A stretch of DNA of 64,000 bases from positions 62,001-126,000 of the forward strand of contig NZ_JANJUQ010000030.1 in NCBI RefSeq assembly GCF_024710485.1, given 5' to 3'. The DNA comes from Flavobacterium sp. (GTDB taxonomy: Bacteria > Bacteroidota > Bacteroidia > Flavobacteriales > Flavobacteriaceae). The notes under the pieces were generated by a model. It saw nothing but the letters and a program-made list of their open reading frames with translations, was not told the origin of the DNA and made no database searches. This document shows, in pieces, positions 6,855-18,161 of the stretch. The translations under genes and the position numbers were made by a program. The first letter of the stretch is position 1; the number at the start of each line of letters is the position of its first letter.

Positions 6855-7808
6855 TTATGGCTGTGCGAAAGAGAATCTAGGACCACCTGAAACAAAGATA
6901 GCATCGATTCTTGATTTTTGACCTGCAGTAAACATGTACATACCTCTGTCGTCTGTATAATCCATGTAATTCATGGTCATTTCAACCGGAGTTCCTGAAC
7001 AAGTACTGTAGTGAGGATAGGTTGGTACGCCATAGTTAGCAGTATTGTGGGTTGGTGTATCGGCAACTAAATCGCTTCCGCAAGTGGTGTCACCCCAAAT
7101 GTGGCGTAAGTTCAACCAGTGTCCTACTTCGTGAGTAGCTGTTCTACCTAAATTATAAGGATAAGCCGGACCTGAATTGCTGGTTACACCCACATATTTT
7201 GAGTCAACCACTACACCGTCAGTAGCAGAGGAACCGCCCGGAAATTGCGCATAACCCAAAATTCCGCCACCTATAGTACAAACCCAAAAGTTTAATTTGG
7301 TAGTTGGCGAAGTAGGATTGATTCCTCCTTGTTTGGCCTTTTTCATAGTGTCTCTGGTTCCCCAAGAAGTTTTGGTTGTAGATTTTCTGATTACTTGGTC
7401 TAATACGAAAGTTATACCAACATTGGCTTTTACTCCTGAAAATAAAGTCGGCACTTGATTGAAATCAGCGTTGGCAGCATTGAAATCAGCATTTAATACG
7501 TCCAATTGTGATTGTAGCTGAGCATCGGAAATGTTTTCAGCAGCCGTTCTGTACAATACATTAAATACCACCGGAATCTCAATTTTTCCATTAACTAAGC
7601 GTCCTTGTTGAATGGCATTCTCAGTGAAAGCTTCAATTTCATTCATTTTGATTGCCAAGCTCGGGTTTTCTTTTAATTGTCTTTCCAATACTTCATGAGA
7701 AACACAAGTTCTTTTCGCTACTCTAGCGTTAGAATTAGTGGTTTTTTCATCGTCTTGACAAGAAAACACCAATAATAGGGCTGCTAATGATAAACAGATT
7801 TTTTTCAT
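6855..7808 (-). CDS. Secreted zinc metalloprotease, M43 (pappalysin/cytophagalysin-like) lipoprotein
   Basis: The 317-residue protein starts with a lipoprotein signal (lipobox LVFSC, Cys at about residue 17). The catalytic zinc motif HEVGHWLNLRH matches HExxHxxGxxH of metzincins, with Leu in the usual Gly position (about residue 230), and a downstream MNYMDY provides the metzincin Met-turn. The VNGKIEIPVVFNVLY and QLQSQLDVLNADFN segments are typical of M43 proteins of Bacteroidota. Likely a surface or periplasmic endopeptidase; no T9SS tail is present. It is a single-gene unit with its own terminator. Confidence 0.92.
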   Translation of the reverse strand: MKKICLSLAALLLVFSCQDDEKTTNSNARVAKRTCVSHEVLERQLKENPSLAIKMNEIEAFTENAIQQGRLVNGKIEIPVVFNVLYRTAAENISDAQLQSQLDVLNADFNAANADFNQVPTLFSGVKANVGITFVLDQVIRKSTTKTSWGTRDTMKKAKQGGINPTSPTTKLNFWVCTIGGGILGYAQFPGGSSATDGVVVDSKYVGVTSNSGPAYPYNLGRTATHEVGHWLNLRHIWGDTTCGSDLVADTPTHNTANYGVPTYPHYSTCSGTPVEMTMNYMDYTDDRGMYMFTAGQKSRIDAIFVSGGPRFSFAQP

Positions 7809-7961
7809 AATTCAATAGTAATTTGGTTAATTAGTTACTGCAATTTTATTAAATTATATTTTAATATGAAAATATTGCAACGGAAGTTTTTAATAAATAG
7901 ATGAACATCACCTAATTTTAAGAATAAATAGGGCTTACTATTATAAAAAGAAAGAAAAATA

Positions 7962-8600
7962 TTAATTCTTAAAAATATAATTTAAGATGTTAGCTCCCAT
8001 TTTTAAGGCTTTTTCGCGAACTTCTTTAGGATTGTTGTGTACCTCGGGGTCTTCCCAACCGTCGCCTAAATCGCATTCGAATGTGTATAACAACACCAAA
8101 CGATTGTCTACAAAAATACCGAAAGCTTGTGGTCTCTTCTTGTCGTGCTCATGAATTTTAGGTAATCCTGAGGCAAATGTGTTGGGTTTTTGAAAAATAG
8201 GATGATTGGCCGGAATTTCTATTAGGTCCTGATTGGGAAAGATCCGTTTGATTTCTCGGCGGATGTATTGGTCCATACCGTAATTGTCATCGGCGTGTAA
8301 AAAACCACCGGAAAGCAAGTAGTTTCTCAGATTCACAATTTCGGCATCGCTAAAAACTACGTTGCCGTGACCGGTCATATGCACAAAAGGATAACCAAAA
8401 ATATCCGGACTTCCCGGTTCTACCGTGGCCGGTTTAGATTTGATGTTGGTGTTGATGGTTTGATTGGCGTACTTTATTAAATTGGGTAAAGAGGTAGGAT
8501 TCGCATACCAATCGCCGCCGCCATTGTATTTTAACAGTGCAATTTCCTGAGCGAATCCCATGGAAGTGACCAATAAAAAAAGCAACCCTAATTTTTTCAT
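7962..8600 (-). CDS. DUF4159 domain-containing exported protein
   Basis: The 212-residue protein has an N-terminal signal peptide (about 1-17, ending GFAQ) followed by one DUF4159 domain. Recognisable features are LLKYNGGGDWYANPTSLPNL at the start and the GHGNVVFSDAE and GGFLHADDNYG segments, which resemble a class I glutamine-amidotransferase-like fold. Biochemical function is unknown. It sits 20 nt downstream of rsmE in the same direction. Confidence 0.85.
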   Translation of the reverse strand: MKKLGLLFLLVTSMGFAQEIALLKYNGGGDWYANPTSLPNLIKYANQTINTNIKSKPATVEPGSPDIFGYPFVHMTGHGNVVFSDAEIVNLRNYLLSGGFLHADDNYGMDQYIRREIKRIFPNQDLIEIPANHPIFQKPNTFASGLPKIHEHDKKRPQAFGIFVDNRLVLLYTFECDLGDGWEDPEVHNNPKEVREKALKMGANILNYIFKN

Positions 8601-8620
8601 AAAGCTGAAATCAAAAACCG

Positions 8621-9328
8621 TTAATCTTCATTCTTAAATACCACACTATGACAAGCCACTACAGCCGCTGTTTCTGTTCGCAATCGCGTTTGTCCCAAAG
8701 ATACTGGAATAAAATGATGTTCCAGTGCCGATTGGATTTCTTTAACAGAAAAATCGCCTTCCGGACCAATCAAAATCACCACATCTTGTTGCGTTTGCAA
8801 TTCATTTTTTAGTGATTTTTTATCGGTTGCTTCACAATGGGCAATGAATTTTTGTCCGCTGAATTCTTTTTTGAGGAATTCTTTAAAGCTAACAGGTTCA
8901 TTCAACTTAGGCAGATAATAGTGTAATGATTGTTTCATGGCGCTTTCCAAAATCTTCTGAAATCTATCCGTTTTGATGACTTTTCGCTCTGAATGTTCGC
9001 AAATAATGGGCGTGATTTCCTGAATGCCGATTTCGGTGGCTTTTTCCAAAAACCATTCGTAGCGTTCATTCATTTTAGTAGGCGCTACTGCTAAATGCAA
9101 GTGGTGTTTCGGTGGTTCTTGACGCTCGAAAGCGTTGATTTTAACCGTGCATTTGCTGTCGGAAGCCAACGTAATTTCGGTGGTAAATAAGAAGCCTAGT
9201 CCGTTGGTTACAAACAAAATATCGCCTTCTTTTTTGCGCAAGACTTTTAGAATATGCTTGCTTTCTTCTTTGTCAAAAACAAAAGAAGTAGCGGTTTCGT
9301 TGATGCTTGGATTGTAAAATAGTTGCAT
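8621..9328 (-). CDS. rsmE: 16S rRNA (uracil1498-N3)-methyltransferase
   Basis: The 235-residue SPOUT-fold protein has an N-terminal PUA-like domain (HILKVLRKKEGDILFVT) and a C-terminal trefoil-knot domain with LIGPEGDFS and LGQTRLRTETA, the SAM-binding knot motifs. RsmE methylates U1498 of 16S rRNA in assembled 30S subunits. The gene is 3 nt downstream of tsaD, and rsmE-tsaD-tamB adjacency fits other Flavobacteriaceae from memory. Confidence 0.95.
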   Translation of the reverse strand: MQLFYNPSINETATSFVFDKEESKHILKVLRKKEGDILFVTNGLGFLFTTEITLASDSKCTVKINAFERQEPPKHHLHLAVAPTKMNERYEWFLEKATEIGIQEITPIICEHSERKVIKTDRFQKILESAMKQSLHYYLPKLNEPVSFKEFLKKEFSGQKFIAHCEATDKKSLKNELQTQQDVVILIGPEGDFSVKEIQSALEHHFIPVSLGQTRLRTETAAVVACHSVVFKNED

Positions 9329-9331
9329 GGC

Positions 9332-10354
9332 TTAAAATTCAATACGGGCTTTAGACACAACAGTCGAATCGGTAAATTGATCTTGTAAATATTTTTGATA
9401 ACCAACAATCCCAATCATCGCGGCATTGTCCGTGGTATATTCAAATTTCGGAATGTAGGTTTTCCAACCATATTTGCCTTCAGCGGCTTTCAGCGTATTT
9501 CGAATCCCTGAGTTAGCCGAAACACCGCCGCCAATGGCGATTTGCTTTATACCGGTTTGTGCTACTGCCATCTTCAATTTGTCCATCAAAATCTCGATAA
9601 TGATGTTTTGAACCGAAGCACAAATGTCGTGTTTGTTTTCTTCCACAAAATTCGGATTCGTTTGTACATTTTTCTGGATAAAGTACAAAATTTGGGTTTT
9701 CAAGCCCGAAAAGCTAAAGTCCAATCCGTCTACTTTAGGTTTGGTAAAAGCGTATTTTTTCGGATTTCCTTCTTTGGCAAATTGGTCAATCAACGGACCG
9801 CCGGGATAGGGAAGTCCTAATATTTTAGCGGTTTTATCAAAAGCTTCGCCCACGGCATCGTCGGTAGTTTCGCCTATGATGTCCATCGAAAAATAATCGT
9901 TTACTTGTACAATTTGGGTATGTCCGCCCGAAATGGTCAAGGCCAAAAACGGAAATTCGGGTTTGTCAAAACCTTCTTCGTCTATAAAATGCGCCAAAAT
10001 GTGCGCTTGCATGTGATTAACAGCTATCAACGGAATGTTTAGTGCCATCGCCAACGATTTGGCAAAAGAACCGCCAACCAACAACGAACCCATCAAACCC
10101 GGACCTTGCGTAAAGGCTATGGCCGACAATTGCTCCTTACTAATACCGGCTTTTTTCAAAGCTACGTCTATCACCGGAACGATATTTTGTTGGTGTGCCC
10201 GTGAAGCCAATTCCGGTATCACGCCGCCGTATTCCTCATGTATGCTTTGTCTGGCTACTACGTTAGACAATACTTTGTTGTTGCGTAAAACCGCAGCCGC
10301 AGTGTCATCGCACGAACTTTCAATGGCCAGAATAAAAACTTCTTCAGTATGCAT
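9332..10354 (-). CDS. tsaD: tRNA N6-adenosine threonylcarbamoyltransferase
   Basis: TsaD transfers threonylcarbamoyl to A37 of ANN-decoding tRNAs with TsaB and TsaE. The protein shows the ASKHA fold: AIESSCDDTA at the N-terminus, the iron-binding HMQAHILAH motif, LTISGGHTQIV, and GGVSANSGIR. The ORF track opens at 10402, but the ATG at 10354 (MHTEEVFILAIESS) gives the usual length of about 340 residues and removes a non-conserved 16-residue extension. A TACCTTTG -7 box lies upstream, so the shorter start is preferred. Confidence 0.95.
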   Translation of the reverse strand: MHTEEVFILAIESSCDDTAAAVLRNNKVLSNVVARQSIHEEYGGVIPELASRAHQQNIVPVIDVALKKAGISKEQLSAIAFTQGPGLMGSLLVGGSFAKSLAMALNIPLIAVNHMQAHILAHFIDEEGFDKPEFPFLALTISGGHTQIVQVNDYFSMDIIGETTDDAVGEAFDKTAKILGLPYPGGPLIDQFAKEGNPKKYAFTKPKVDGLDFSFSGLKTQILYFIQKNVQTNPNFVEENKHDICASVQNIIIEILMDKLKMAVAQTGIKQIAIGGGVSANSGIRNTLKAAEGKYGWKTYIPKFEYTTDNAAMIGIVGYQKYLQDQFTDSTVVSKARIEF

Positions 10355-10418
10355 AAAAGGCACAAATTTTGATTTATATTTGACAAGCCTACAAAAAATC
10401 AAAAGTACTGATTTTTTG

Positions 10419-10426
10419 CAAAGGTA
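10419..10426 (-). promoter_or_regulatory. -7 box of the tsaD-rsmE transcript
   Basis: Minus-strand TACCTTTG fits TAnnTTTG and lies about 65 nt before the tsaD ATG. No convincing -33 element was found. Confidence 0.45.
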
Positions 10427-10453
10427 ATTTTCTTTCCTAAGTCAGTACACCAT

Positions 10454-13400
10454 TTGGAAAAAAATAAAAAAAATAGCAAGCTCATCAAAGTCAGAAAGAT
10501 TGTATTGCGCACTTTAGCTGTGTTGCTGTTGCTTTTGCTATTATTAGCTTTTGCGCTTTCTCTTCCGGTGGTGCAAACCAAAATTGCCCATTACGCTACG
10601 GATAAACTCAATAAAGATTTTGGTACGAATATCAACATCGATGAAGTAGCGATTACTGTTTTCGGCGGTGTTAAGCTCAAAACCGTTTTGGTGTTAGACC
10701 ATCACAAAGATACCTTGATTTACGCCGATAGGATCAAAACCAGTATTTTAGATTTTAAAAATTTAGTCGATGGTAAACTCCGATTCGGCGATTTGCGGTT
10801 TGACGCATTAACCTTGAATATTGTCAACTATAAAAAGGAAAAAGATACTAACTTAGATTTGTTTGTCGCTGCTTTTGACGATGGCAAACCGGGCTCCGGG
10901 AAGTTTTTAATGACTTCAGGTAATGTGTATGTTAAGAATTCCCATTTTACCATAACCGATTACAATAGAGCCGTTCCGAAAGATGCTGATTTTACCAAAC
11001 TCAATGCGCATCTGAAACAGTTTAAAATCAAAGGACCGAATGTAACCTTTCAAATTGCCGAGATGTCGTTTCAAGACCATCGCGGATTGTGGGTAAAAAA
11101 TTTGACTTCCGATTTTGGGTATACCAAGAAAAACATCAGCTTGGAAAACCTCAAGCTTAAAACCGATGAATCGTATTTGGAAGGCAAAGTAATCCTGAGT
11201 TATAGCAGAGAAAACAAAGACTTCAGCAACTTCAACAACAAAGTGGTTTTTGACATTGCCATAGACAAAGCAACTATCGCTACCAACGATATTCGTTATT
11301 TTTATGCCGAATTAGGAAAGAATAAAACCTTCTTTTTAAAATCGAAAATCAAAGGAACGCTCAACAATTTTGTAGCGACTAATTTGTATTTAAGAGACGA
11401 TAAAAACTCCATTATACGTGGCGATGTCAATTTTAAAAATCTATTTCCGCGTAGTCCGGGCGAGTTTTACATGAAAGGCGATTTCGATAAAATCACCTCA
11501 AATTACAACGATTTGACGAAGTTATTGCCCAACATACTCGGCAAAAAATTACCAACGTCTTTACAAAAACTCGGGCAGTTTCAATTTACGGGTGAAGCAG
11601 AAGTCACCCAAAAACATATTGAAGCCGATTTTGTAATGAATACCGCTCTGGGTTTGGTAGAATCGAGTTTGAAAATGTCTGACATTGACAACATCGACAA
11701 TGCCCAATACAAAGGCTATTTGATTTTGGACAATTTTGACATCGGCACATTAATTAACGATAAAACCGTTGGCCGAGCGAGTCTCGATTTGGATATAGAA
11801 GGCCAAGGATTTACCCAAAAATACCTCAATACTTCCTTTGTTGGGGATATTTATAAGTTGAAATTCAATAACTATAATTACAGCAATATCATAGTCGACG
11901 GGAAGTTCAAGCAACCTATATTCTCCGGTAAAGTGATTGCCAATGATCCTAATTTGTACATGGATTTCAACGGAACAGTAGATTTATCGGCCAAAGAAAA
12001 CATTTATGATTTTCACAGTAAAATTGATTATGTCAACCTGGACAAACTCAACTTCCTTAAAGATTCCATTGCGGTTTTCAAAGGCGATATCGTAGTAAAA
12101 GCTACCGGGAATTCGTTTGACAACCTCAAAGGGAATTTGGTATTGAGCAATGCGTCATATCAGAACAAAAAAGACATTTATTTTGTGGACTTACTCGAAA
12201 TCAATTCGAGTTTTGATGCCACCGGAGAGCGAACCATCATCATCAATTCACCCGATGCCATTCAGGGCGCAGTTGTAGGAAAGTACAAGTTTAATCAGGT
12301 GCAAAAAATGGTAGAGAATTCGTTAGGAAGTTTTTATGCCAATTATAAACCTAATAAGGTTTTACCCGGGCAATACTTGAAATTCAATTTCGACATCAAC
12401 AGCAAGATTATCGAAATCTTTAATCCTGATATTTCTCTGTCTTCCGATACTCAATTAAAAGGCAATATCGGCTCCGACAGCAAGAGTTTTAACCTCGATT
12501 TTAATTCGAAACAAGTCACCGCTTATGACAATGTTTTTGACAATGTTTTGTTGCAAGTTGATAACCAAAATCCATTGTACAATGCCTACGTTCAATTGGA
12601 TTCCATCAAAACGAAGCACTACAAAATCAGAGATTTCAGTATGATTAATACTTTTGCCAACGACACTTTACAATTCAGAACCGAGTTCAAAGGCGGCAAA
12701 AAAGGACTTGATTTTTACAACCTGAATTTTTACCACACCATCAACAACGAAAACCAAAATGTGGTAGGTTTTACCAAATCAGAATTACAGTTCAAAGATT
12801 ACTTGTGGTATCTCAACGAAAAAGATGATTTAAAGGATAATAAAATTGTTTTCGATAAAAAGTTGACCAATTTTTCTTTCCGAGATTTGGAGCTTTCTCA
12901 CGAAAATCAAACCATCAATTTTGTAGGATTGATAGCCGATAAAGTCAACAAAGACCTTCAATTGACCTTTAAAGATGTCAATTTGAATAAAGTCACGCCC
13001 GATGTCGATAAATTCCGCTTTGATGGTATTCTGGACGGCAATATCAATTTCAAACAAAACAACACGGTTTTCCAACCGACATCAACTTTACAAATCGATA
13101 GCTTATCGGTCAACGCTATTGCTTTGGGTAAACTGAATCTCAATATTTCAGGAGACGAATCGTTCAAAAAATTCTATTTGACTTCTAATTTAGAAAATGA
13201 CAATTTTGATTCTTTTGAAGCCGATGGTAAACTTGAAATTGTAGACGACCAAACTTTATTGGATATCGACTTAAGTTTTGATAAATTCAATTTGGGAATT
13301 TTGAGCAAAATTGGAGGAGATGTTATTACCAATATCCGAGGGTTTGTCTCAGGAAATGCCCGAATAGACGGAAATATCAATAGTTTGGATTACAATGGTC

Positions 13401-14989
13401 GACTCTTCATCAACGATGCCGGGTTGACCGTTCCGTATTTGAATACTGATTACCGGTTTGTAAATAATTCCATTGTTGATGTAACCGAAAACAAATTCAT
13501 CATCCGTGAAACTACAATTACCGATACTCAATTTGATACACAAGGTAGTTTGAGCGGTTTTATCAAACACAAGCAATTCGGCGATTGGCAATTGGATTTA
13601 GCTATCAATTCCAATCGATTGTTAGCGCTGAACACCAAAGACCATGAAGACGCGGCTTATTTCGGTCAGGCATTTATGAATGGTTCGGCTGCTATCAAAG
13701 GACCAACCGAAAGCTTAATGATTACCGTAAATGCTGAATCGGCTAAAGGAACTGATGTTAAAATTCCGATTAACGAAGCCGAATCCGTGGAAGAAAATAG
13801 CTTTATCCATTTTAAAACTCCGGCGGAAAAAAGTAAAAATGGCAAAGACAAATTGGTGCAAAATAAAAAGTATAACGGACTCGAATTGGACTTCAATTTT
13901 GAGATTACTAAAGATGCAGATATTGAAGTAATTTTGGATCGCGACTCCGGTCACGGGATGAAAGGGAATGGATACGGAACTTTGTTATTCCGAATTAATA
14001 CTTTGGGTAAATTTGAAATGTTCGGAGATTTTATTGCATTGGAAGGTTCGTACAACTTTAAATATGGCGGTTTAATTGATAAAAAATTCGAAGTTAAAAA
14101 AGGCGGTTCCATCATTTGGTCTGGCGATCCTATGGCAGCCATCCTCAATTTGGAAGCGGTTTATGTGACTACCGCAAATCCGGCTGTTTTGATTGACAAT
14201 CCATCGTTTAACAAAAAAATTGATGTGGAAGTGATTATTGGTGTCAAAGGAAATTTAACCAGTCCGGAGCCTGATTTTAATATCAATTTTCCTAACGTAA
14301 GCAGTTCGCTTAAATCTGAAATCCAATACCAATTAGACGATAAAGACAAGCGTCAAACACAAGCCTTATATTTATTATCCACCGGTAGTTTTTTAAGTCA
14401 GGAAGGTGTTAATCAAAGTCAGTTGTCTAATAATTTATATGAAAAAGCGAGTAGTCTTTTTAAAGATATTTTCTCCGGAGATAATGACAAGATTTCCATT
14501 GCACCCGAATATGTTGTGGCCGACAGAACGGCTACCGGACAGCAAACCGATGGTAGAATTGGGGTGACGGTTTCTTCTAAAATCAACGACCGAATCACGG
14601 TAAACGGTAAAGTGGGTGTTCCGGTAGGCGGTATATCCGAAACCGCTATTGTAGGCGATGTGGAAGTACAATATCGCGTAAACGAAGACGGAACGTTGAA
14701 CCTAAGAGTTTTTAATCGTGAAAATGACATTACTTATATAGGTCAAGGTATAGGTTATACTCAGGGTATCGGAATGTCATACGAAGTCGATTTTGATACC
14801 ATGAAAGAACTCATCAACAAAATCTTCAAAAACGCCAAACTGGACAGAATCAAAACAGCAAATCATGACGACCATGATTCGGAGATGTTTCCGGACGGCA
14901 TGAATATGAAGCCCAAAAAAGCCGAAGAAAAAGACAAAAAGAAGCCTGAAATAGACCCAAATAAAGAGGCAGTTCCCACAGAAGATTAG
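10454..14989 (+). CDS. tamB: TamB-like translocation/assembly module protein
   Basis: The 1511-residue protein has a basic N-terminus and one signal-anchor helix (about residues 20-42, Leu-rich), then a very long repetitive beta-strand region, and a C-terminal DUF490/TamB domain (about 1180-1450) with LEGSYNFKYGG and VPVGGISETAI. TamB spans the periplasm and works with an Omp85 protein in outer-membrane protein insertion and phospholipid transfer. The C-terminal tail is charged and Lys/Glu-rich (EEKDKKKPEIDPNKE). The start is a TTG codon; no ATG lies in frame upstream, and the next in-frame ATG would delete the membrane anchor. Divergent from tsaD. Confidence 0.92.
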   Translation: MEKNKKNSKLIKVRKIVLRTLAVLLLLLLLLAFALSLPVVQTKIAHYATDKLNKDFGTNINIDEVAITVFGGVKLKTVLVLDHHKDTLIYADRIKTSILDFKNLVDGKLRFGDLRFDALTLNIVNYKKEKDTNLDLFVAAFDDGKPGSGKFLMTSGNVYVKNSHFTITDYNRAVPKDADFTKLNAHLKQFKIKGPNVTFQIAEMSFQDHRGLWVKNLTSDFGYTKKNISLENLKLKTDESYLEGKVILSYSRENKDFSNFNNKVVFDIAIDKATIATNDIRYFYAELGKNKTFFLKSKIKGTLNNFVATNLYLRDDKNSIIRGDVNFKNLFPRSPGEFYMKGDFDKITSNYNDLTKLLPNILGKKLPTSLQKLGQFQFTGEAEVTQKHIEADFVMNTALGLVESSLKMSDIDNIDNAQYKGYLILDNFDIGTLINDKTVGRASLDLDIEGQGFTQKYLNTSFVGDIYKLKFNNYNYSNIIVDGKFKQPIFSGKVIANDPNLYMDFNGTVDLSAKENIYDFHSKIDYVNLDKLNFLKDSIAVFKGDIVVKATGNSFDNLKGNLVLSNASYQNKKDIYFVDLLEINSSFDATGERTIIINSPDAIQGAVVGKYKFNQVQKMVENSLGSFYANYKPNKVLPGQYLKFNFDINSKIIEIFNPDISLSSDTQLKGNIGSDSKSFNLDFNSKQVTAYDNVFDNVLLQVDNQNPLYNAYVQLDSIKTKHYKIRDFSMINTFANDTLQFRTEFKGGKKGLDFYNLNFYHTINNENQNVVGFTKSELQFKDYLWYLNEKDDLKDNKIVFDKKLTNFSFRDLELSHENQTINFVGLIADKVNKDLQLTFKDVNLNKVTPDVDKFRFDGILDGNINFKQNNTVFQPTSTLQIDSLSVNAIALGKLNLNISGDESFKKFYLTSNLENDNFDSFEADGKLEIVDDQTLLDIDLSFDKFNLGILSKIGGDVITNIRGFVSGNARIDGNINSLDYNGRLFINDAGLTVPYLNTDYRFVNNSIVDVTENKFIIRETTITDTQFDTQGSLSGFIKHKQFGDWQLDLAINSNRLLALNTKDHEDAAYFGQAFMNGSAAIKGPTESLMITVNAESAKGTDVKIPINEAESVEENSFIHFKTPAEKSKNGKDKLVQNKKYNGLELDFNFEITKDADIEVILDRDSGHGMKGNGYGTLLFRINTLGKFEMFGDFIALEGSYNFKYGGLIDKKFEVKKGGSIIWSGDPMAAILNLEAVYVTTANPAVLIDNPSFNKKIDVEVIIGVKGNLTSPEPDFNINFPNVSSSLKSEIQYQLDDKDKRQTQALYLLSTGSFLSQEGVNQSQLSNNLYEKASSLFKDIFSGDNDKISIAPEYVVADRTATGQQTDGRIGVTVSSKINDRITVNGKVGVPVGGISETAIVGDVEVQYRVNEDGTLNLRVFNRENDITYIGQGIGYTQGIGMSYEVDFDTMKELINKIFKNAKLDRIKTANHDDHDSEMFPDGMNMKPKKAEEKDKKKPEIDPNKEAVPTED

Positions 14990-15129
14990 CTTTTCACTTT
15001 CTTTTCACTTTCCCAAATAAAAAACTTATCAACGAAAACGATTGAATTTCTCCCTTATTATTAATATCTTGATAATAGGGGTGAAAAACTACTGGCTCTT
15101 TGCTAAATTTACATTTTAATATATAAAAT

Positions 15130-16116
15130 ATGTCGAAAAATATAAAAAAAATAGGTGTGCTTACATCAGGAGGTGATTCTCCGGGAATGAATGCTGCTAT
15201 TCGATCTGTTGTCAGAACTTGTGCTTACCATAATGTTGAATGTATAGGCATTTACAGAGGTTACCAAGGTATGATTGAAGGCGACTTTAAAGAAATGGGA
15301 CCGCGAAGTGTAAACAATATAGTGAACAAAGGCGGAACTATATTAAAATCGGCACGTTCCAAGGATTTCATGACAGTTGAAGGTCGCCAAAAAGCCTATC
15401 AAAATTTAAAAAACGCCGGAGTAGACGGTTTAGTAGTAATCGGTGGAGACGGTTCGTTTACCGGAGCAGAAGTTTTTAATCATGAATTTGATTTTCCGGT
15501 GATGGGTATTCCCGGGACTATTGATAACGATATTTTCGGAACCAGTCATACTCTAGGATATGACACCGCTTTAAATACAGTAGTGGAAGTCATAGATAAA
15601 ATCAGAGACACTGCAAGTTCTCACAATCGTTTGTTCTTTGTGGAAGTAATGGGTCGCGATGCCGGCCACATTGCCTTGAACGCCGGAATTGGAGCAGGAG
15701 CGGAAGAAATTTTAATTCCTGAGGAAGATTTAGGTTTGGAACGATTGCTCGAATCGCTCAAGAAAAGTAAAGCTTCCGGCAAATCATCCAGTATTGTAGT
15801 CATTGCAGAAGGTGATAAAATCGGTAAAAACGTATTCGAACTCAAAGACTATGTAGAAGCTAACTTACCTGAATACGACGTAAGAGTTTCTGTTTTAGGA
15901 CACATGCAACGCGGTGGTGCGCCTTCGTGTTTTGATCGTGTTTTAGCTTCTCGTTTGGGGGTTAAAGCCGTAGAATCGTTATTGGAAGGAAAAACCAATT
16001 TTATGGTAGGATTGATAGCCGATAAAGTAGCCTTAACGCCCTTAGAGCAAGCCATCAAAGGTCATTCGGAAATCGACAGAGAATTGTTGAGAGTGTCCGA
16101 TATCATGACTACATAG
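15130..16116 (+). CDS. pfkA: ATP-dependent 6-phosphofructokinase
   Basis: The 328-residue enzyme phosphorylates fructose 6-phosphate in glycolysis. Motifs: GVLTSGGDSPGMNAAIR at the N-terminus (ATP binding), GGDGSFTGA, the catalytic GIPGTIDND, and EVMGRDAGHIA. The Gly at the GGDGS position is typical of ATP-dependent rather than PPi-dependent enzymes. It is followed by gapA after a 57-nt gap with no terminator, so the two glycolytic genes are likely one transcript. Confidence 0.96.
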   Translation: MSKNIKKIGVLTSGGDSPGMNAAIRSVVRTCAYHNVECIGIYRGYQGMIEGDFKEMGPRSVNNIVNKGGTILKSARSKDFMTVEGRQKAYQNLKNAGVDGLVVIGGDGSFTGAEVFNHEFDFPVMGIPGTIDNDIFGTSHTLGYDTALNTVVEVIDKIRDTASSHNRLFFVEVMGRDAGHIALNAGIGAGAEEILIPEEDLGLERLLESLKKSKASGKSSSIVVIAEGDKIGKNVFELKDYVEANLPEYDVRVSVLGHMQRGGAPSCFDRVLASRLGVKAVESLLEGKTNFMVGLIADKVALTPLEQAIKGHSEIDRELLRVSDIMTT

Positions 16117-17181
<1,065 letters not shown>

Positions 17182-17188
17182 TTGTTTC

Positions 17189-17225
17189 AAAATCCCGTCT
17201 GTTTTCCAATGGACGGGGTTTTTAT
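17189..17225 (+). terminator. Terminator after gapA
   Basis: Stem AAAATCCCGTC/GACGGGGTTTT with one G-U pair, followed by a T-rich tract, about 10 bp after the gapA stop. Confidence 0.8.
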
Positions 17226-17253
17226 TTTTACAAACAACTAAACCAAACCCATA

Positions 17254-18105
17254 ATGAAATTACTAGTTGACAGCGGTTCCACCAAAGCCGATTGGATAGC
17301 CATTGACGATAACGGAAAGGTACTTTTTACCACGCAATCTTTAGGGTTAAATCCTGAGGTGCTGAACGAAGAAGAAATCATCCATCGCTTAGACGATAAA
17401 TTCGATATCGAACACAATAAGGACAAAGCCACACATTTGTTTTTTTACGGCGCCGGTTGTGGTACCGATCGAATGAAAAACTTTTTGACCGATGTTTTTC
17501 AAAGATATTTTAAAAATGCTGTTGTTTCAGTGCATGAAGATACTTATGCAGCAGTATACGCTACTACGCCGAAAGATGAAGAAGCTATCGTTTGTATTTT
17601 AGGAACCGGATCTAACTGCAGTTATTTTGACGGCAAAGTGTTGCATCAAAAAGTCCAGTCTTTAGGCTATATAGCTATGGATGACTGCTCCGGAAATCGC
17701 TTCGGGCGCCATTTGATTCGGGGGTATTACTTCGGAAAAATGCCGGCCGATTTAGCCAAAGAGTTTGAAGAAGAATACAATGTCGATCCGGATTACATCA
17801 AATCCAATTTGTACAAAGAGCCAAATCCAAACGCGTATTTAGCCACTTTTGCCAAGTTTTTAATCAAACACAAAGACACTGAGTTTTGTCAAAAATTCAT
17901 CAAAGCAGAAATGACTGATTTTGTGGAGAATTATATCATGCAGTTTGATAATTGTACCAAAGTACCGGTGCATTTTGTAGGTTCGATTGCGTTTTATTTG
18001 AAAGACGAATTGGAGCAAGTACTCAATAGCTACGGCATCAAAATTGGAAATGTATTGCGCCGTCCTATAGACGGATTAATTGCATATCATATTCTGAATA
18101 AATAA
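17254..18105 (+). CDS. BadF/BadG-type ATPase, probable N-acetylglucosamine kinase
   Basis: The 283-residue ASKHA-fold protein begins LLVDSGSTKADW (phosphate-1 loop) and has CILGTGSNCSYF (phosphate-2) and VGSIAFYLKDEL (adenosine region). This matches the BadF/BadG/BcrA/BcrD group, whose small single-domain members in Bacteroidota are annotated as N-acetylglucosamine kinases. Its place between gapA and mgsA, each with its own terminator, suits sugar or amino-sugar phosphorylation, but the substrate is inferred only. Confidence 0.85.
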   Translation: MKLLVDSGSTKADWIAIDDNGKVLFTTQSLGLNPEVLNEEEIIHRLDDKFDIEHNKDKATHLFFYGAGCGTDRMKNFLTDVFQRYFKNAVVSVHEDTYAAVYATTPKDEEAIVCILGTGSNCSYFDGKVLHQKVQSLGYIAMDDCSGNRFGRHLIRGYYFGKMPADLAKEFEEEYNVDPDYIKSNLYKEPNPNAYLATFAKFLIKHKDTEFCQKFIKAEMTDFVENYIMQFDNCTKVPVHFVGSIAFYLKDELEQVLNSYGIKIGNVLRRPIDGLIAYHILNK

Positions 18106-18112
18106 TCATTTT

Positions 18113-18139
18113 AAAGTCCCGATTCGTCGGGATTTTTTA
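18113..18139 (+). terminator. Terminator after the N-acetylglucosamine-kinase-like gene
   Basis: AAAGTCCCGA/TCGGGATTTT stem with a TTCG tetraloop and a T tract. Confidence 0.8.
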
Positions 18140-18161
18140 TTTTTACTGAAAAACTATTCTC

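Noticed and set aside
13666-13954. Antisense ORFs inside tamB
   Set aside because: Long AT-rich coding regions often leave open reverse frames; no signal peptide, start context or family resemblance.
14990-15129. Possible terminator between tamB and pfkA
   Set aside because: The spacer has a short direct repeat (TTTTCACTTTC twice) and AT-rich sequence but no stable hairpin followed by T.
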